This document shows positions 16,652-25,114 of a DNA stretch of 64,000 nucleotides, piece by piece. A model generated the notes under the pieces. That model was given only the letters and a program-made list of their open reading frames with translations. It did no database searches and was not told the DNA's origin. The stretch spans positions 1 through 64,000 of the forward strand of contig NZ_BMUA01000024.1 in the NCBI RefSeq assembly GCF_014649955.1. The letters are read 5' to 3'. The position numbers and the translations under genes were made by a program. The stretch is from Streptomyces violascens (GTDB lineage Bacteria > Actinomycetota > Actinomycetes > Streptomycetales > Streptomycetaceae). The stretch's first letter is position 1, and each line of letters begins with the position of its first letter.

Positions 16652-19210
16652 TCACTCGCGGACGCCCACCACGTCGCCGGGCCCATTGCGCAGGACCACC
16701 ATGGCGGCGAGCAGGGTCGTGGCCAGGGTGAGCGCACAGGCGGCGACGACGACGCCGATGAAGATCCACGGGGAGCCGTCGGGCACCGGCGAGCCCAGCA
16801 CGGCCTCGCTCAGCGGCACCAGGGTCAGCCCCGCGACCAGGACCCCCAGCACGATTCCGGCCACCGACACCAGGGTCGCTTCCACGGTCATCATCTGCAG
16901 CACCTGACGACGGGTGGAACCGATCAGCCGCTGCAGCATGAACTCCCGCCGCCGCTCGTTGGTGGCCAGCACCTGGGTGTTGACCAGGGCGATCGTCGCG
17001 TATCCGACGACCATGCCGAGCAGCAGGTACGACATCCAGGTCTGGGTCTGGTCCGATTCGGCGTGTACGGCGCTGACCGACTCCCGGTCGGCCACCCGCA
17101 GCCCGGGCACGCTGGTAGAGAGGGCGGACAGCGTCCGGGTCAGCTGGTCGTGGCTCGTACCGGACGCGCTGCTCACCATGATCTGCGGGAGCAGCCCGTT
17201 GTCCGTGTGCTGGAGCAGGAGCGAGGCGGGAAGCAGCGCGGTCTCGTAGCCCCGGGCCCCTTCGACCGTGGCGACCAGTTTCAGCTGGACCCGGCTGCCG
17301 TCGCCGAGCCGCATCGGGACCAGGTCGCCGATGTGCTTCCCCGAGTCCGATGCGAACGTGGCCGGCAGGACGACGGTGTCCCCGCGCAGGTCGTCGAGGC
17401 TGCCCGCCGAGGGCTTCCAAGCCGTGGTGCGGGACAGCCCCTCGGGCGTGACGCCGAGCAGCGGGACCTTGGTGGGGTCCGCGCTGTCGTCGGCGGTCGT
17501 GCCGTCGGGCCGGGTGTTCTTCGGTTCGATGTAGCCGAGGCTGGCGATCTGTCCGGAGGCGGCCTCGACGCCGGGCTGGCTGCGAATCGTGTCGACGGCG
17601 TCCAGCGGCAGCCCCCCGGCGACGGAGGTGACCACGAGATCGGCCCGCAGGGCGTCGTCGAAGGCCTTCCGCGAGCCGCTGGACTGGGTCGTCTGCAGAT
17701 AGATGAGGGCGATGGCCAGGCCGGTGGCCAGCATGACAGGCATCACGGCGCCGGCCATCCGGCCGGTGCGGGCCTTGGCGTTCAGCGTGGCCAGCCGGCC
17801 GGCCAGACCGGACACCGACCGGATCGGGCCCCGGAGCATCGCGGTGATCGCCTTGGCGAGAGCGGGGCCGAGAAGACCGAACCCGGCGGTCCACAGCATC
17901 GCGGCCGGCGTTGCCGTGCTGCCCGCCGTAGGGCCGTCCATGTTCGCGGTGACCAGGGCCAGGGCCAGTCCGCCGCCGAGGAAGAGGAGGGCGAAGATCA
18001 GCCGGGTGCGGCTGAACCAGCGGCGCTGCAGATTCGCCTCCGCGAGCGCTTCGGTGGGCCGGGTGCGCGCGGCGGCCCGCGCGGCGATGAAGGCGGAGGC
18101 CACCGCGGTGAGCAACGCGGCCCCCACACCGATGAACACCGGGACCAGGCCGGCCCGGAACACGATGGTGTCCGGTACCACCCCTGCGTCGGAGAAGGCG
18201 CCGAGCAGGAACCTGCCGATGCGCGGGCCGGGATAGCAGGCCAGTGCGGTGGCGATGACGCCGATGAACAGCGTCTCGCCGAGGATCAGCCGGCGCAGCT
18301 GGCCCGGAGTGGTGCCGATCGCCCGCAACAGGGCCATTTCGCGCTGGCGCTGCTGGATGGAGAGGCCGAGGGTGCTGGACACGACGAAGATGGTGACGGC
18401 CGCGGAGAGCCCGCCGAACACCGAGGCCAGGGTGACGAGTTTGCTGCCCTTGGCGACGACATCGGGGTTCTCCGCCCAGCCGCGCTGGTCACCGGTGAGG
18501 ACCTGCAGTCGGGTCCCGGAGTCGGCCACGGCCTTCTTCACCGCCCCCGCGACCTGGCCGGCGTCGGCGCCGGGTGCGGTGAGCACACCGATGGAGTCGG
18601 CCTTGCCGGGCCGCCCGGTGGCCTGCCCGGCCTCCTGGTCGGAGAGGAACACGGTGTCCTGGTCGCCGGATCCGGCGACCAGGCCGGAGATCACGTAACT
18701 CCGCGCGGCGCCATGGACCAGGAGCGTGATGTTCTGCCCCGGAGCGAGCCCCGTCCGGGCGGCCAGGCGAGTGTCCAGGACGACGTGGCCCGTCCCGGAC
18801 GGCGGGGCGCCGGTGGTGATCCGCTCCGGCGCGAGCCGGGCGGACGACCAGCCGTGGCCGGTGACCTGGGGTCCGGGCTGCTTGCTGCCGCCGGGGGTGA
18901 GTGCGGCGGGGAAGGAAACGTCCGGCACCGCGGCCTCGACACCGGGCACGGCCTTGATCTTGTCGGTGAGCGCGCTGTCCAGGTGGATGCGCTCGGGGAA
19001 CATGTCGCGCCGGGTACCGGGGTACTTCTGGTCGCCGGTCACCACGATCGGGGCGGCGGCCAGGCGTTGGGGCGGTGCCGCGTTGTGCAGCCCGGTCTCG
19101 AACAGGCCGCCGCAGCCGATCACGATCGCGGCGCCGAAGAACAGCGCGATGAACGAGGCGATGAAGCCGCCCTTGTGGAAGCGCAGGGTGCGCAGCGCGA
19201 TCCTGATCAT
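16652..19210 (-). CDS. ABC transporter permease, FtsX/MacB type
   Basis: An 852-residue permease with the arrangement of large bacterial FtsX-like proteins: N-terminal transmembrane helix (about 14-38), a first periplasmic-type domain (about 45-250), a three-helix FtsX domain (about 265-400), further helices, a second extracytoplasmic domain, and a C-terminal FtsX domain (about 725-850). ATG at 19210 overlaps the stop of the ATPase gene as ATGA. Transporters of this type mostly export peptides or antibiotics, or act mechanically on extracellular enzymes. Position beside the NRPS cluster allows a role in peptide export or self-protection, which is an inference from location. Confidence 0.92.
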   Translation of the reverse strand: MIRIALRTLRFHKGGFIASFIALFFGAAIVIGCGGLFETGLHNAAPPQRLAAAPIVVTGDQKYPGTRRDMFPERIHLDSALTDKIKAVPGVEAAVPDVSFPAALTPGGSKQPGPQVTGHGWSSARLAPERITTGAPPSGTGHVVLDTRLAARTGLAPGQNITLLVHGAARSYVISGLVAGSGDQDTVFLSDQEAGQATGRPGKADSIGVLTAPGADAGQVAGAVKKAVADSGTRLQVLTGDQRGWAENPDVVAKGSKLVTLASVFGGLSAAVTIFVVSSTLGLSIQQRQREMALLRAIGTTPGQLRRLILGETLFIGVIATALACYPGPRIGRFLLGAFSDAGVVPDTIVFRAGLVPVFIGVGAALLTAVASAFIAARAAARTRPTEALAEANLQRRWFSRTRLIFALLFLGGGLALALVTANMDGPTAGSTATPAAMLWTAGFGLLGPALAKAITAMLRGPIRSVSGLAGRLATLNAKARTGRMAGAVMPVMLATGLAIALIYLQTTQSSGSRKAFDDALRADLVVTSVAGGLPLDAVDTIRSQPGVEAASGQIASLGYIEPKNTRPDGTTADDSADPTKVPLLGVTPEGLSRTTAWKPSAGSLDDLRGDTVVLPATFASDSGKHIGDLVPMRLGDGSRVQLKLVATVEGARGYETALLPASLLLQHTDNGLLPQIMVSSASGTSHDQLTRTLSALSTSVPGLRVADRESVSAVHAESDQTQTWMSYLLLGMVVGYATIALVNTQVLATNERRREFMLQRLIGSTRRQVLQMMTVEATLVSVAGIVLGVLVAGLTLVPLSEAVLGSPVPDGSPWIFIGVVVAACALTLATTLLAAMVVLRNGPGDVVGVRE

Positions 19211-20013
19211 CGGTGGGTCCACCCTCCGGGCTGTGCCGCGGGCGCGGCGCTCTCGGTGCCCCAGGCGCCGAGGTGGGTCATCCGTTCGGCGACCTGATCG
19301 GCGGTGGGCCTGTCGAGGTGGCTGACGATCCGGCCGTCGGCCAGGAACAGCACGCGGTCCGCGTGCGAGGCGGCCACCGGGTCGTGGGTGACCATCACGA
19401 TGGTCTGCCCGCCCCACTGGACTGCCTCGCGCAGCAGTGTCAGCACCTCGCGAGCCGTGTAGGTGTCCAGGGCGCCGGTCGGCTCGTCACCGAAGATCAC
19501 CGCCGGCTGGGTGACCAGCGCGCGGGCGATGGCGACGCGCTGCTGCTGACCGCCGGAGAGCTCGCCGGGCCGGCTGCCCCGCTTGTCCGCGAGGCCGACG
19601 CGCTCGATGACTTCGTTCACCGCGGCCTTCTTGGGGCGACGTCCGGCCAGCCGCAGCGGCAGGGTGACGTTGTCGAGCACGCTGAGCGCGGGAAGCAGGT
19701 TGAACGCCTGGAAGATGAAGCCGATCCGCTCGCGGCGCAGCTGGGTCAGCTCGCGCTCCTTCAGCGGCGACAGATCCACACCGTCCAGCTGCACCGATCC
19801 GGACGTCGGCCGGTCGAGCCCGGCCGCGCAGTGCAGGAAGGTGCTCTTGCCCGAACCCGACGGGCCCATCACGGCGGTGAAGGTGCCCCGGTGCAGACCG
19901 ATGCTGACGCCGTCGAGTGCGGCTACTTGGTGGTGCCTGGACCCACCGTAGATCTTCCGTACGGAGTCGAGCCGTACGACTTCCTGGGGGTGCGGACTCG
20001 GCGTCCCGTTCAT
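19207..20013 (-). CDS. ABC transporter ATPase (MacB/LolD type)
   Basis: A 268-residue nucleotide-binding subunit. Walker A is GPSGSGKST (about 55-63), the Q-loop follows in IGFIFQAFNLLP, the signature is LSGGQQQR, Walker B is VIFGDEPTGALD, and the switch histidine is in VTHD. The sequence type is that of ATPases paired with FtsX-like permeases. ATG at 20013 overlaps the stop of the upstream gene as ATGA, and its own stop overlaps the permease start in the same way, so subunits should be made in fixed proportion. Confidence 0.95.
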   Translation of the reverse strand: MNGTPSPHPQEVVRLDSVRKIYGGSRHHQVAALDGVSIGLHRGTFTAVMGPSGSGKSTFLHCAAGLDRPTSGSVQLDGVDLSPLKERELTQLRRERIGFIFQAFNLLPALSVLDNVTLPLRLAGRRPKKAAVNEVIERVGLADKRGSRPGELSGGQQQRVAIARALVTQPAVIFGDEPTGALDTYTAREVLTLLREAVQWGGQTIVMVTHDPVAASHADRVLFLADGRIVSHLDRPTADQVAERMTHLGAWGTESAAPAAQPGGWTHR

Positions 20014-20933
20014 GAGCTGTGTCCTTCGAGGGTGGTGGGCCCGCCGACCGGGCCGGCGGATGTGAGTGACAGGGGGCCCGGCTCCATGAGTACGCGCTTG
20101 GCCCGGGCGAGTGGATCGGTGGGAGGGCGGAGCAGCGTGTGGGCGACGGTCAGGTGCAGCCGGGCCGCCGCGACCACCAGGCGGGAGACGTACAGGGCGA
20201 GGACGAAGAAGACGGCTGCGGCGATCAGCGCGGCGGGCCAGCTGTCGATCCACACGCCGACGCCGGTGCCGTCGGACCGCCCCAGGCGCATCCCTGTGTG
20301 GTAACTCCCGTCGGGCTGGCGGGAGTCGACCCCCCAGAACCACAGCGGCAGCGATACACCGACGAGCAGCGGCAGCCAGATCAGCAGGGTCAGCACGTCC
20401 AGGAGGAGGAGCGCCGGGAACAGCAGGATCAGGTAGGCGCAGTCACGGAAGAACGCCGGGTCGGTGCAGCGGGCCTTGAGATGTCCCGCGACACCGGGCT
20501 CGGTGACCTCCTGGTACGTGTACGGGATCGGCTCGTCGACGAGCGCGGCGCGGCCCCGCTCGACCTGGGCGCAGCACCGCACGACCCAGGCGGATCCGAC
20601 CGTCAGCACGAGCGTCAGGGTAAGCTGGCCGAACACGAACCCCGCCAGCACGGCGGCGGTCGAGACGGCGAACAGGGCGGTACCGGTGAAGAGGTAGCCG
20701 AGAAGGTAGCCGGTGGCGCGCCAGGGCGCGCCGGAGAACAGCGTGCGCAGCGGACCGCGGCGCGGGGGCAGCAGCCGGGCATTGATGAGCCGACTTCTCC
20801 CGCTCCTGGCAACAGGCGCTCCACCGGGCAAAGTTGGCGACTGATTCGCGTCAACCAAACCCGAATGACGGCGTGTTGAGTGAGACTTCACGAATTCGGC
20901 GGACTCGCCGGAGTGGGCCACGGCATCGGTCAT
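20010..20933 (-). CDS. Membrane protein resembling the Streptomyces 'Sensor' domain, no kinase attached
   Basis: A 307-residue integral membrane protein. After a polar N-terminus (about 1-55) come four to six hydrophobic segments arranged as two similar halves (about 70-115, and 160-205 plus 225-260), with a central DPAFFRDCAYLILLFPALL stretch and PLWFWG. This resembles the 'putative sensor' domain usually fused ahead of histidine kinases in Streptomyces. Here the protein ends after the membrane part and no kinase follows. It is locked by ATGA overlaps between the ArsR-type regulator and the ABC ATPase, so it may sense the transporter substrate or be a transporter partner. The family assignment is by appearance only. 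Confidence 0.75.
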   Translation of the reverse strand: MTDAVAHSGESAEFVKSHSTRRHSGLVDANQSPTLPGGAPVARSGRSRLINARLLPPRRGPLRTLFSGAPWRATGYLLGYLFTGTALFAVSTAAVLAGFVFGQLTLTLVLTVGSAWVVRCCAQVERGRAALVDEPIPYTYQEVTEPGVAGHLKARCTDPAFFRDCAYLILLFPALLLLDVLTLLIWLPLLVGVSLPLWFWGVDSRQPDGSYHTGMRLGRSDGTGVGVWIDSWPAALIAAAVFFVLALYVSRLVVAAARLHLTVAHTLLRPPTDPLARAKRVLMEPGPLSLTSAGPVGGPTTLEGHSS

Positions 20934-21256
20934 CTCGGGTTCCCCTGCATATCGCTGTGCCTGTCCGTGTCTGCCGCGAGGGCCGCTCGTATCGTCCGGA
21001 TGTTCAAGTGGAGGTCGAACGGCGCCAGTTCGAAGTACTTCAGCGCCTTGCCGCTCTCGGAGAGCTCCAGGTTGCCGAGCACCAGGCCGGCCTTTTCCAG
21101 CCGCTCCAAGTGCATGTACAGCAGCGGCCGGGAGATGCCGAGCCGACGGGCCAGCTCGCTGACGTACATCCGCCCTGCGGCAAGTTCGGCGAGGATCCGG
21201 AGGCGTTGCCCGTGCCCCATGGCGGCCAGGACAGCCAGTAGGTCCTCGCTCGTCAT
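20930..21256 (-). CDS. ArsR-type winged-helix transcriptional regulator
   Basis: A 108-residue regulator, first gene of the operon. Residues about 5-75 form a winged helix-turn-helix: MGHGQRLRILAELAAG, then ELARRLGISRPLLYMHLERL as recognition region, then a wing-like segment. No metal-binding CxC motif is seen, so it probably does not sense metals. Start is ATG at 21256 with GAGAGGG upstream. Its stop overlaps the start of the membrane-protein gene. An inverted repeat 31 bp upstream is a plausible operator, so autoregulation of the whole operon is likely. Confidence 0.85.
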   Translation of the reverse strand: MTSEDLLAVLAAMGHGQRLRILAELAAGRMYVSELARRLGISRPLLYMHLERLEKAGLVLGNLELSESGKALKYFELAPFDLHLNIRTIRAALAADTDRHSDMQGNPR

Positions 21257-21286
21257 GGCTCACCCTCTCTGGCATCGCGGAAAGCA

Positions 21287-21304
21287 TGTAAGTGAAGACT
21301 TACA
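21287..21304. promoter_or_regulatory. Candidate ArsR-type operator, TGTAAGT-N4-ACTTACA
   Basis: Perfect 7-bp arms at 21287-21293 and 21298-21304 separated by GAAG, 31-48 bp upstream of the regulator ATG. The AT-rich symmetric site stands out from its GC-rich surroundings and lies where the promoter of the four-gene operon must be. Confidence 0.6.
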
Positions 21305-21384
21305 GATGCCCGGAAAGGCTGTCAAGCGTTAGAGGTAGCAGTCTGGTGCCCGGTCGATGCGTCGCCGCGGACCAGTCCCGCACG

Positions 21385-21416
21385 CGAAGGCCCGCCCCCG
21401 CGGGGGCGGGCCTTCG
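21385..21416. terminator. 16-bp palindromic hairpin
   Basis: A 32-bp perfect palindrome (arms 21385-21400 and 21401-21416, rich in GGGCGGGCC). It lies between the leftward regulator promoter and the end of the leftward STAND gene, so it adds a second barrier after the larger hairpin at 21471. Confidence 0.6.
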
Positions 21417-21470
21417 ACCGGCCCAACCAGAGCTGGCACCGGCGGTCCGCGTCGCCCGACGCGCGGCAAA

Positions 21471-21523
21471 TGACCGACGGCCGGCCGCTTTCCCCTGTGG
21501 GGAAAGCGGCCGGCCGTCGGTCA
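21471..21523. terminator. 25-bp perfect hairpin, 3-nt loop, after the trypsin-STAND gene
   Basis: Arms 21471-21495 and 21499-21523 are exact reverse complements around TGT. It lies 45 bp beyond the stop codon of the STAND gene and should end that transcript. Confidence 0.85.
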
Positions 21524-21567
21524 TCCGTCCTACGGGAGCCGGATCACCGAACTCCCCGCGACCCGGC

Positions 21568-24504
21568 TCAGCCCATCAGCCCCCGAGCCCGCTCCTCGAC
21601 CCATCCCGGGGCGACAACCTCCACGTTCCCGTCCAGCGCAGCCGCCGCGCGGCGCAGCGCTTCGGCTGCCGCCGCCGGGCCGGCGGGCAGTGCCCGGGCC
21701 GCCTCCGCCAAGGCTCTGGCCGCTTCCGCCTGGGCGGCGCCCGCGATGTCCAGCGCTGCCGAGGCGCGGTCCGCCGTCGTGGCGGACCGGTCGTAGCGGG
21801 CGTCGCACCAGTACGCCCATGCCAGGTTCAGCAGACAGACGCCTTCCGTACGAGGGCTCTCCGTCAGGGAAGCTTCGTGGCAGGCGTCCAGAAGTGCCGC
21901 AATCGCCTGCGCCGTTTCATCGAGGGCCAAGAGGGCGAGGCCCTGCGCGTTCATCGCACCGGAGGTCGCCTCCTGGATGCCGGAGGCGCGGTAGGCGCGG
22001 ATGGTCTCGGCGCCCGCTGCGATGGTCTCCTGCCAGCGGCCCAGCGAGAGTAGGGCGATGGTGCGCGCGTTGCCCGAGCGTGCGGTTGTGAGCAGGTCGC
22101 CGCTCGCCTCGCCCAGCGCGGCCAGCCGGTCGGCGCCGGCCAGCGCGCTCTCGCCGTCGCCGAGGTAGCTGTGAGTAAGGCTGAGTGAGAGCAGCGCGTG
22201 CACTTCACGCTCGGCGTCACCGAGTTCACGCGCCAGCTCGGCAGCGCGGGCGAGTGGTTCGGTACTGGCATGCAGGTGTCCCAGTTGCCGGTTGGCGTCG
22301 CCAAGGCCGAACAGTGCGTGCTGGAACGCGCTTCGATCACCGAGGCGTTCGGCGAGGGCCGCCGCTTCGGTGAAGGACGCGACCGACTGCTCCATCGGCC
22401 CAGCTATGAGCCGCGCGTGCCCATAAGCGACCGCGTGCGCGAGCCGTACCCGCTCGTCGCGGATGCGCCCCTCGACGGCGAGGTGCATGGAGACGGCGGC
22501 GAGCACCGACCCGTGCCACACCAACCACTCGCTGATCTCGCACAGCACCCGCGCCGCATCGTCGTAGTCCTCGGAACGTACGAGGTGATCGAACCGGCGC
22601 CGCTGCGGCTCGATGTCCTCCAGTGTCCGCCAGGTCCCGCGCGACTCGGCGCGGCGCCCGTACCAGGATGCGATCTCTCGTTCCACTGCCTGTCTCCTGT
22701 GGGGTCCGTCCTGGGGCATGCGTCCGTAGGCGATCTCCGCGTCCAGCGGGTGCAGGGCGAAGGTGCGGTGTGCCCGGTCCACGGAGACCAGGTGCATGCG
22801 GACGAGCGAGGCGAGGACGCGGGCCGTGGGCAGCTCCGGGTCGAGGCCGGCCAGGATCTCCTCGACCGCGCTCTGCGTCACGGGCGTACGCAGCGCGGCG
22901 AGCACGCCGAGGACTACGTGCGCCCGCTCGTCGAGCCGTTTGTAGCGGTCCTGGGCGAGGTCGGCGACGACGTCGTGGCGCCGGGTGAAGTCGTTCAGCA
23001 CGTCCCGCAGGCTCGGCAGGAGCACCGTGTCGTCGGCCAGCGCGCCGATGAGCAGTTCCAGCGCGCGCGGCACGCCGTGCACATGAACCGCGGCGTGCAG
23101 CAGCTCGTCTTCGGACAGACCCGCTATGCCGAGCGAGCCGTCCCGGTCGAGTTCGCGAAGGAGGACCGCCGACTCGGCGGGGCTGAGACCCTCGGAGAGC
23201 TCCACGTGGGCGGCGAAGCGCCGCAGTTCGGGCGCGAGGCGCACCGGCACCTGGCTGGTGGCCAGGAGGCGCGGGGTCGAACGGGCCCGGAAGAGCCAGT
23301 CGAGGATGACCGCGAGTTCCTCGTCGGCGATGCTGCCGTCGTCTTCGAGCAGGTCCTCCAGGTTGTCCATGAGGATGACGATCAGCCGGTCGCCCATGGC
23401 AGCGAGCAGCTCGGCGAGCCGCTCCTGCGTCGTCCCGCCCGCGTTCCAGACGTCGCGCAGCCCGGCCAGGCGCTCGGGCCCGAGCAGCCGGGCGCAGTCG
23501 AAATAAAGGCGCTCCAGCGAAATCCCGGACGTACGGGTGGAGAGGTTGACGAGACCGGAAGGGAGCGGACCTTGGACGGAGCCCGGCCACGCACCGCGGT
23601 CGAGCAGATCCATGACCTTGGCGGCGAGCGCGCTCTTGCCGATGCCGCGGGGCCCGGTGATGGTCACCATGCGGATTGCGGGATCACTCAAGTGCCGTGC
23701 GATCGCCTCGCGTTCACTGGCGCGGTTCTTGAAGAGCTCGATGCCGTACGCGACGGGCACGCCGACCACTCGCACGCCCCCCTGCGTTTCTCCCGGCACG
23801 GCGAGAGGCAGGGGCTCGGCCAGCCCGAGCAACCGCACGAACTCCGCCCGTTCCGCCGGGCCGAGCCTGCCCAGCGCGTGGTCCAGGCGGACGGCGGTGA
23901 GCCGGCCCGGGCCCTCCGAGCGGTGGTGCTCTGCGACCACCCCGATGATGCGGTTGCCGGCCCACACCGCGGCTCCGGACATGCCCGCCCACGGCGAGGT
24001 CGCCGGGTCGGGATCGGCGCCGGCCGGCGCGACGGTCATCTCCAGCGTTCCGGTACGGAGGTTGGAGAGCGCCGCGACGGTCCCGTCCGCCTGGTGCAGT
24101 TCGCGGAAGGACGTACGGTCGGAGCGGCTGCGGCGCTTCCACAGCGGGAACCCGAGGGCGTACACGTCGATCACGCCGTGCCGGTCGTCGGGGATGCGCC
24201 CGAACCGGGCCGGCTCGACGACCGAGGGGGCCGACTCCGGCGGTACGACACGCAGCACGGCAAGGTCGGTTCCCGCATCCGCCCAGGTCACAGCGGCGGG
24301 GCCCGACCACTCGCCCTCCCGGTCGGCATCGCACCGCACGACGACACCGGCCGCACCGACGACCACATGGGCAGCGGTGAGAACAGTGTCCGTGCATATC
24401 CGGTAGCCGGAACCGCGCCGCCTGCCGACGCCGGTCTCGACGATGATCTCGGCGATCCGGTGCGGGTCGAGCCCAGGCCCGTCGGCCGAGGGCTCAGCTC
24501 TCAT
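21568..24504 (-). CDS. Trypsin-like protease / STAND NTPase / TPR protein, predicted immune or conflict-system effector
   Basis: A 978-residue three-part protein. Residues about 15-210 are a trypsin-like serine protease with intact triad: His46 in LTAAHVVVG, Asp80 in GTDLAVL, Ser176 in AGMSGAAVW. Residues about 255-640 form an AAA/STAND NTPase: Walker A TGPRGIGKSALA, Walker B-like VILMDNLEDLL, and a GxP motif in HVHGVPRALELL. Residues about 690-960 are TPR-like helical repeats. No signal peptide or membrane segment is seen, so it should be cytoplasmic. In STAND proteins the repeats sense a trigger, the NTPase oligomerises and the N-terminal effector, here the protease, is switched on. The gene overlaps the Trypco2 gene by 11 bp. 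The trigger and the protein it cuts are unknown. Confidence 0.9.
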   Translation of the reverse strand: MRAEPSADGPGLDPHRIAEIIVETGVGRRRGSGYRICTDTVLTAAHVVVGAAGVVVRCDADREGEWSGPAAVTWADAGTDLAVLRVVPPESAPSVVEPARFGRIPDDRHGVIDVYALGFPLWKRRSRSDRTSFRELHQADGTVAALSNLRTGTLEMTVAPAGADPDPATSPWAGMSGAAVWAGNRIIGVVAEHHRSEGPGRLTAVRLDHALGRLGPAERAEFVRLLGLAEPLPLAVPGETQGGVRVVGVPVAYGIELFKNRASEREAIARHLSDPAIRMVTITGPRGIGKSALAAKVMDLLDRGAWPGSVQGPLPSGLVNLSTRTSGISLERLYFDCARLLGPERLAGLRDVWNAGGTTQERLAELLAAMGDRLIVILMDNLEDLLEDDGSIADEELAVILDWLFRARSTPRLLATSQVPVRLAPELRRFAAHVELSEGLSPAESAVLLRELDRDGSLGIAGLSEDELLHAAVHVHGVPRALELLIGALADDTVLLPSLRDVLNDFTRRHDVVADLAQDRYKRLDERAHVVLGVLAALRTPVTQSAVEEILAGLDPELPTARVLASLVRMHLVSVDRAHRTFALHPLDAEIAYGRMPQDGPHRRQAVEREIASWYGRRAESRGTWRTLEDIEPQRRRFDHLVRSEDYDDAARVLCEISEWLVWHGSVLAAVSMHLAVEGRIRDERVRLAHAVAYGHARLIAGPMEQSVASFTEAAALAERLGDRSAFQHALFGLGDANRQLGHLHASTEPLARAAELARELGDAEREVHALLSLSLTHSYLGDGESALAGADRLAALGEASGDLLTTARSGNARTIALLSLGRWQETIAAGAETIRAYRASGIQEATSGAMNAQGLALLALDETAQAIAALLDACHEASLTESPRTEGVCLLNLAWAYWCDARYDRSATTADRASAALDIAGAAQAEAARALAEAARALPAGPAAAAEALRRAAAALDGNVEVVAPGWVEERARGLMG

Positions 24505-24832
24505 CGAACAGCTCGGCGCCCGAGATCAGCGCGGGGCGCTCGGGTGCGTCGGCGCGCACCGGCTTGAGGCTGAGCTTGATCCGCTGGGTGGTCGTGTTCG
24601 CGGAGCGCGCGGAATGCTGGACGTCGAACACCCAGAACCGCACCTTGGCCCCCGGCTCCCGGCTCCGCTCGACCCCGACGGTGAGTTCGAGTTCGAGCGA
24701 CTCCGCCTGAAAGCGGATGCCTTCGCCGTCCCCGTCCGCCATGGCCCGGCTCAGCTCGCTCCGCAACTGGGCGACCATGTCCGCCAGCTCCACCGCGCCG
24801 TCCACCCTCAGCCCCCGCCTCACCCGACACAT
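24494..24832 (-). CDS. Trypco2-family protein (trypsin-co-occurring domain 2)
   Basis: A small protein (112 residues from this start) matching what I recall of the Trypco2 family, found almost only beside trypsin-like/STAND genes in actinomycetes: VELADMVAQLRSELSRAM near the N-terminus, then LELELTVGVER, then KVRFWVFDVQHSAR and a TQRIKLSLKPV strand. Its stop lies inside the first codons of the trypsin-STAND gene (11-bp overlap), so the two are co-translated. It may be a partner or regulator of the protease; no activity is established that I know of. Start is uncertain: ATG 24832 follows a TATGCT -10-like hexamer, while ATG 24847 and GTG 24805 are alternatives. Confidence 0.75.
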   Translation of the reverse strand: MCRVRRGLRVDGAVELADMVAQLRSELSRAMADGDGEGIRFQAESLELELTVGVERSREPGAKVRFWVFDVQHSARSANTTTQRIKLSLKPVRADAPERPALISGAELFDES

Positions 24833-25114
24833 GTGCGCACCGAGCATACCCAGACCTGGTCAACTGGTCGCCATACAGCCGCCCTTCGGCCCGACTCACG
24901 TCTCCTCTCCGACCGCCCGGCCTCCACCCGGCCGACATTGAGATGCCCGTACTCGACCGACCCGGGAGAGCCGCCCTCTTGGAACGGCGCACATATGGCC
25001 GCCCACCGAGTGACTCGACGGACCGATTTCGGCCTGTCCAACACCTCAGTCGGGAGCAACGGGAGTGCCCGCCGACCAGACGTCGGAGTGGACGTTGGGG
25101 AGGGGGAGCGGCCA

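Noticed and set aside
24443-25114. Upstream extension of the DUF2075 frame
   Set aside because: It is antisense to the Trypco2 gene and then reads as unrecognisable sequence; homology begins near 25115.
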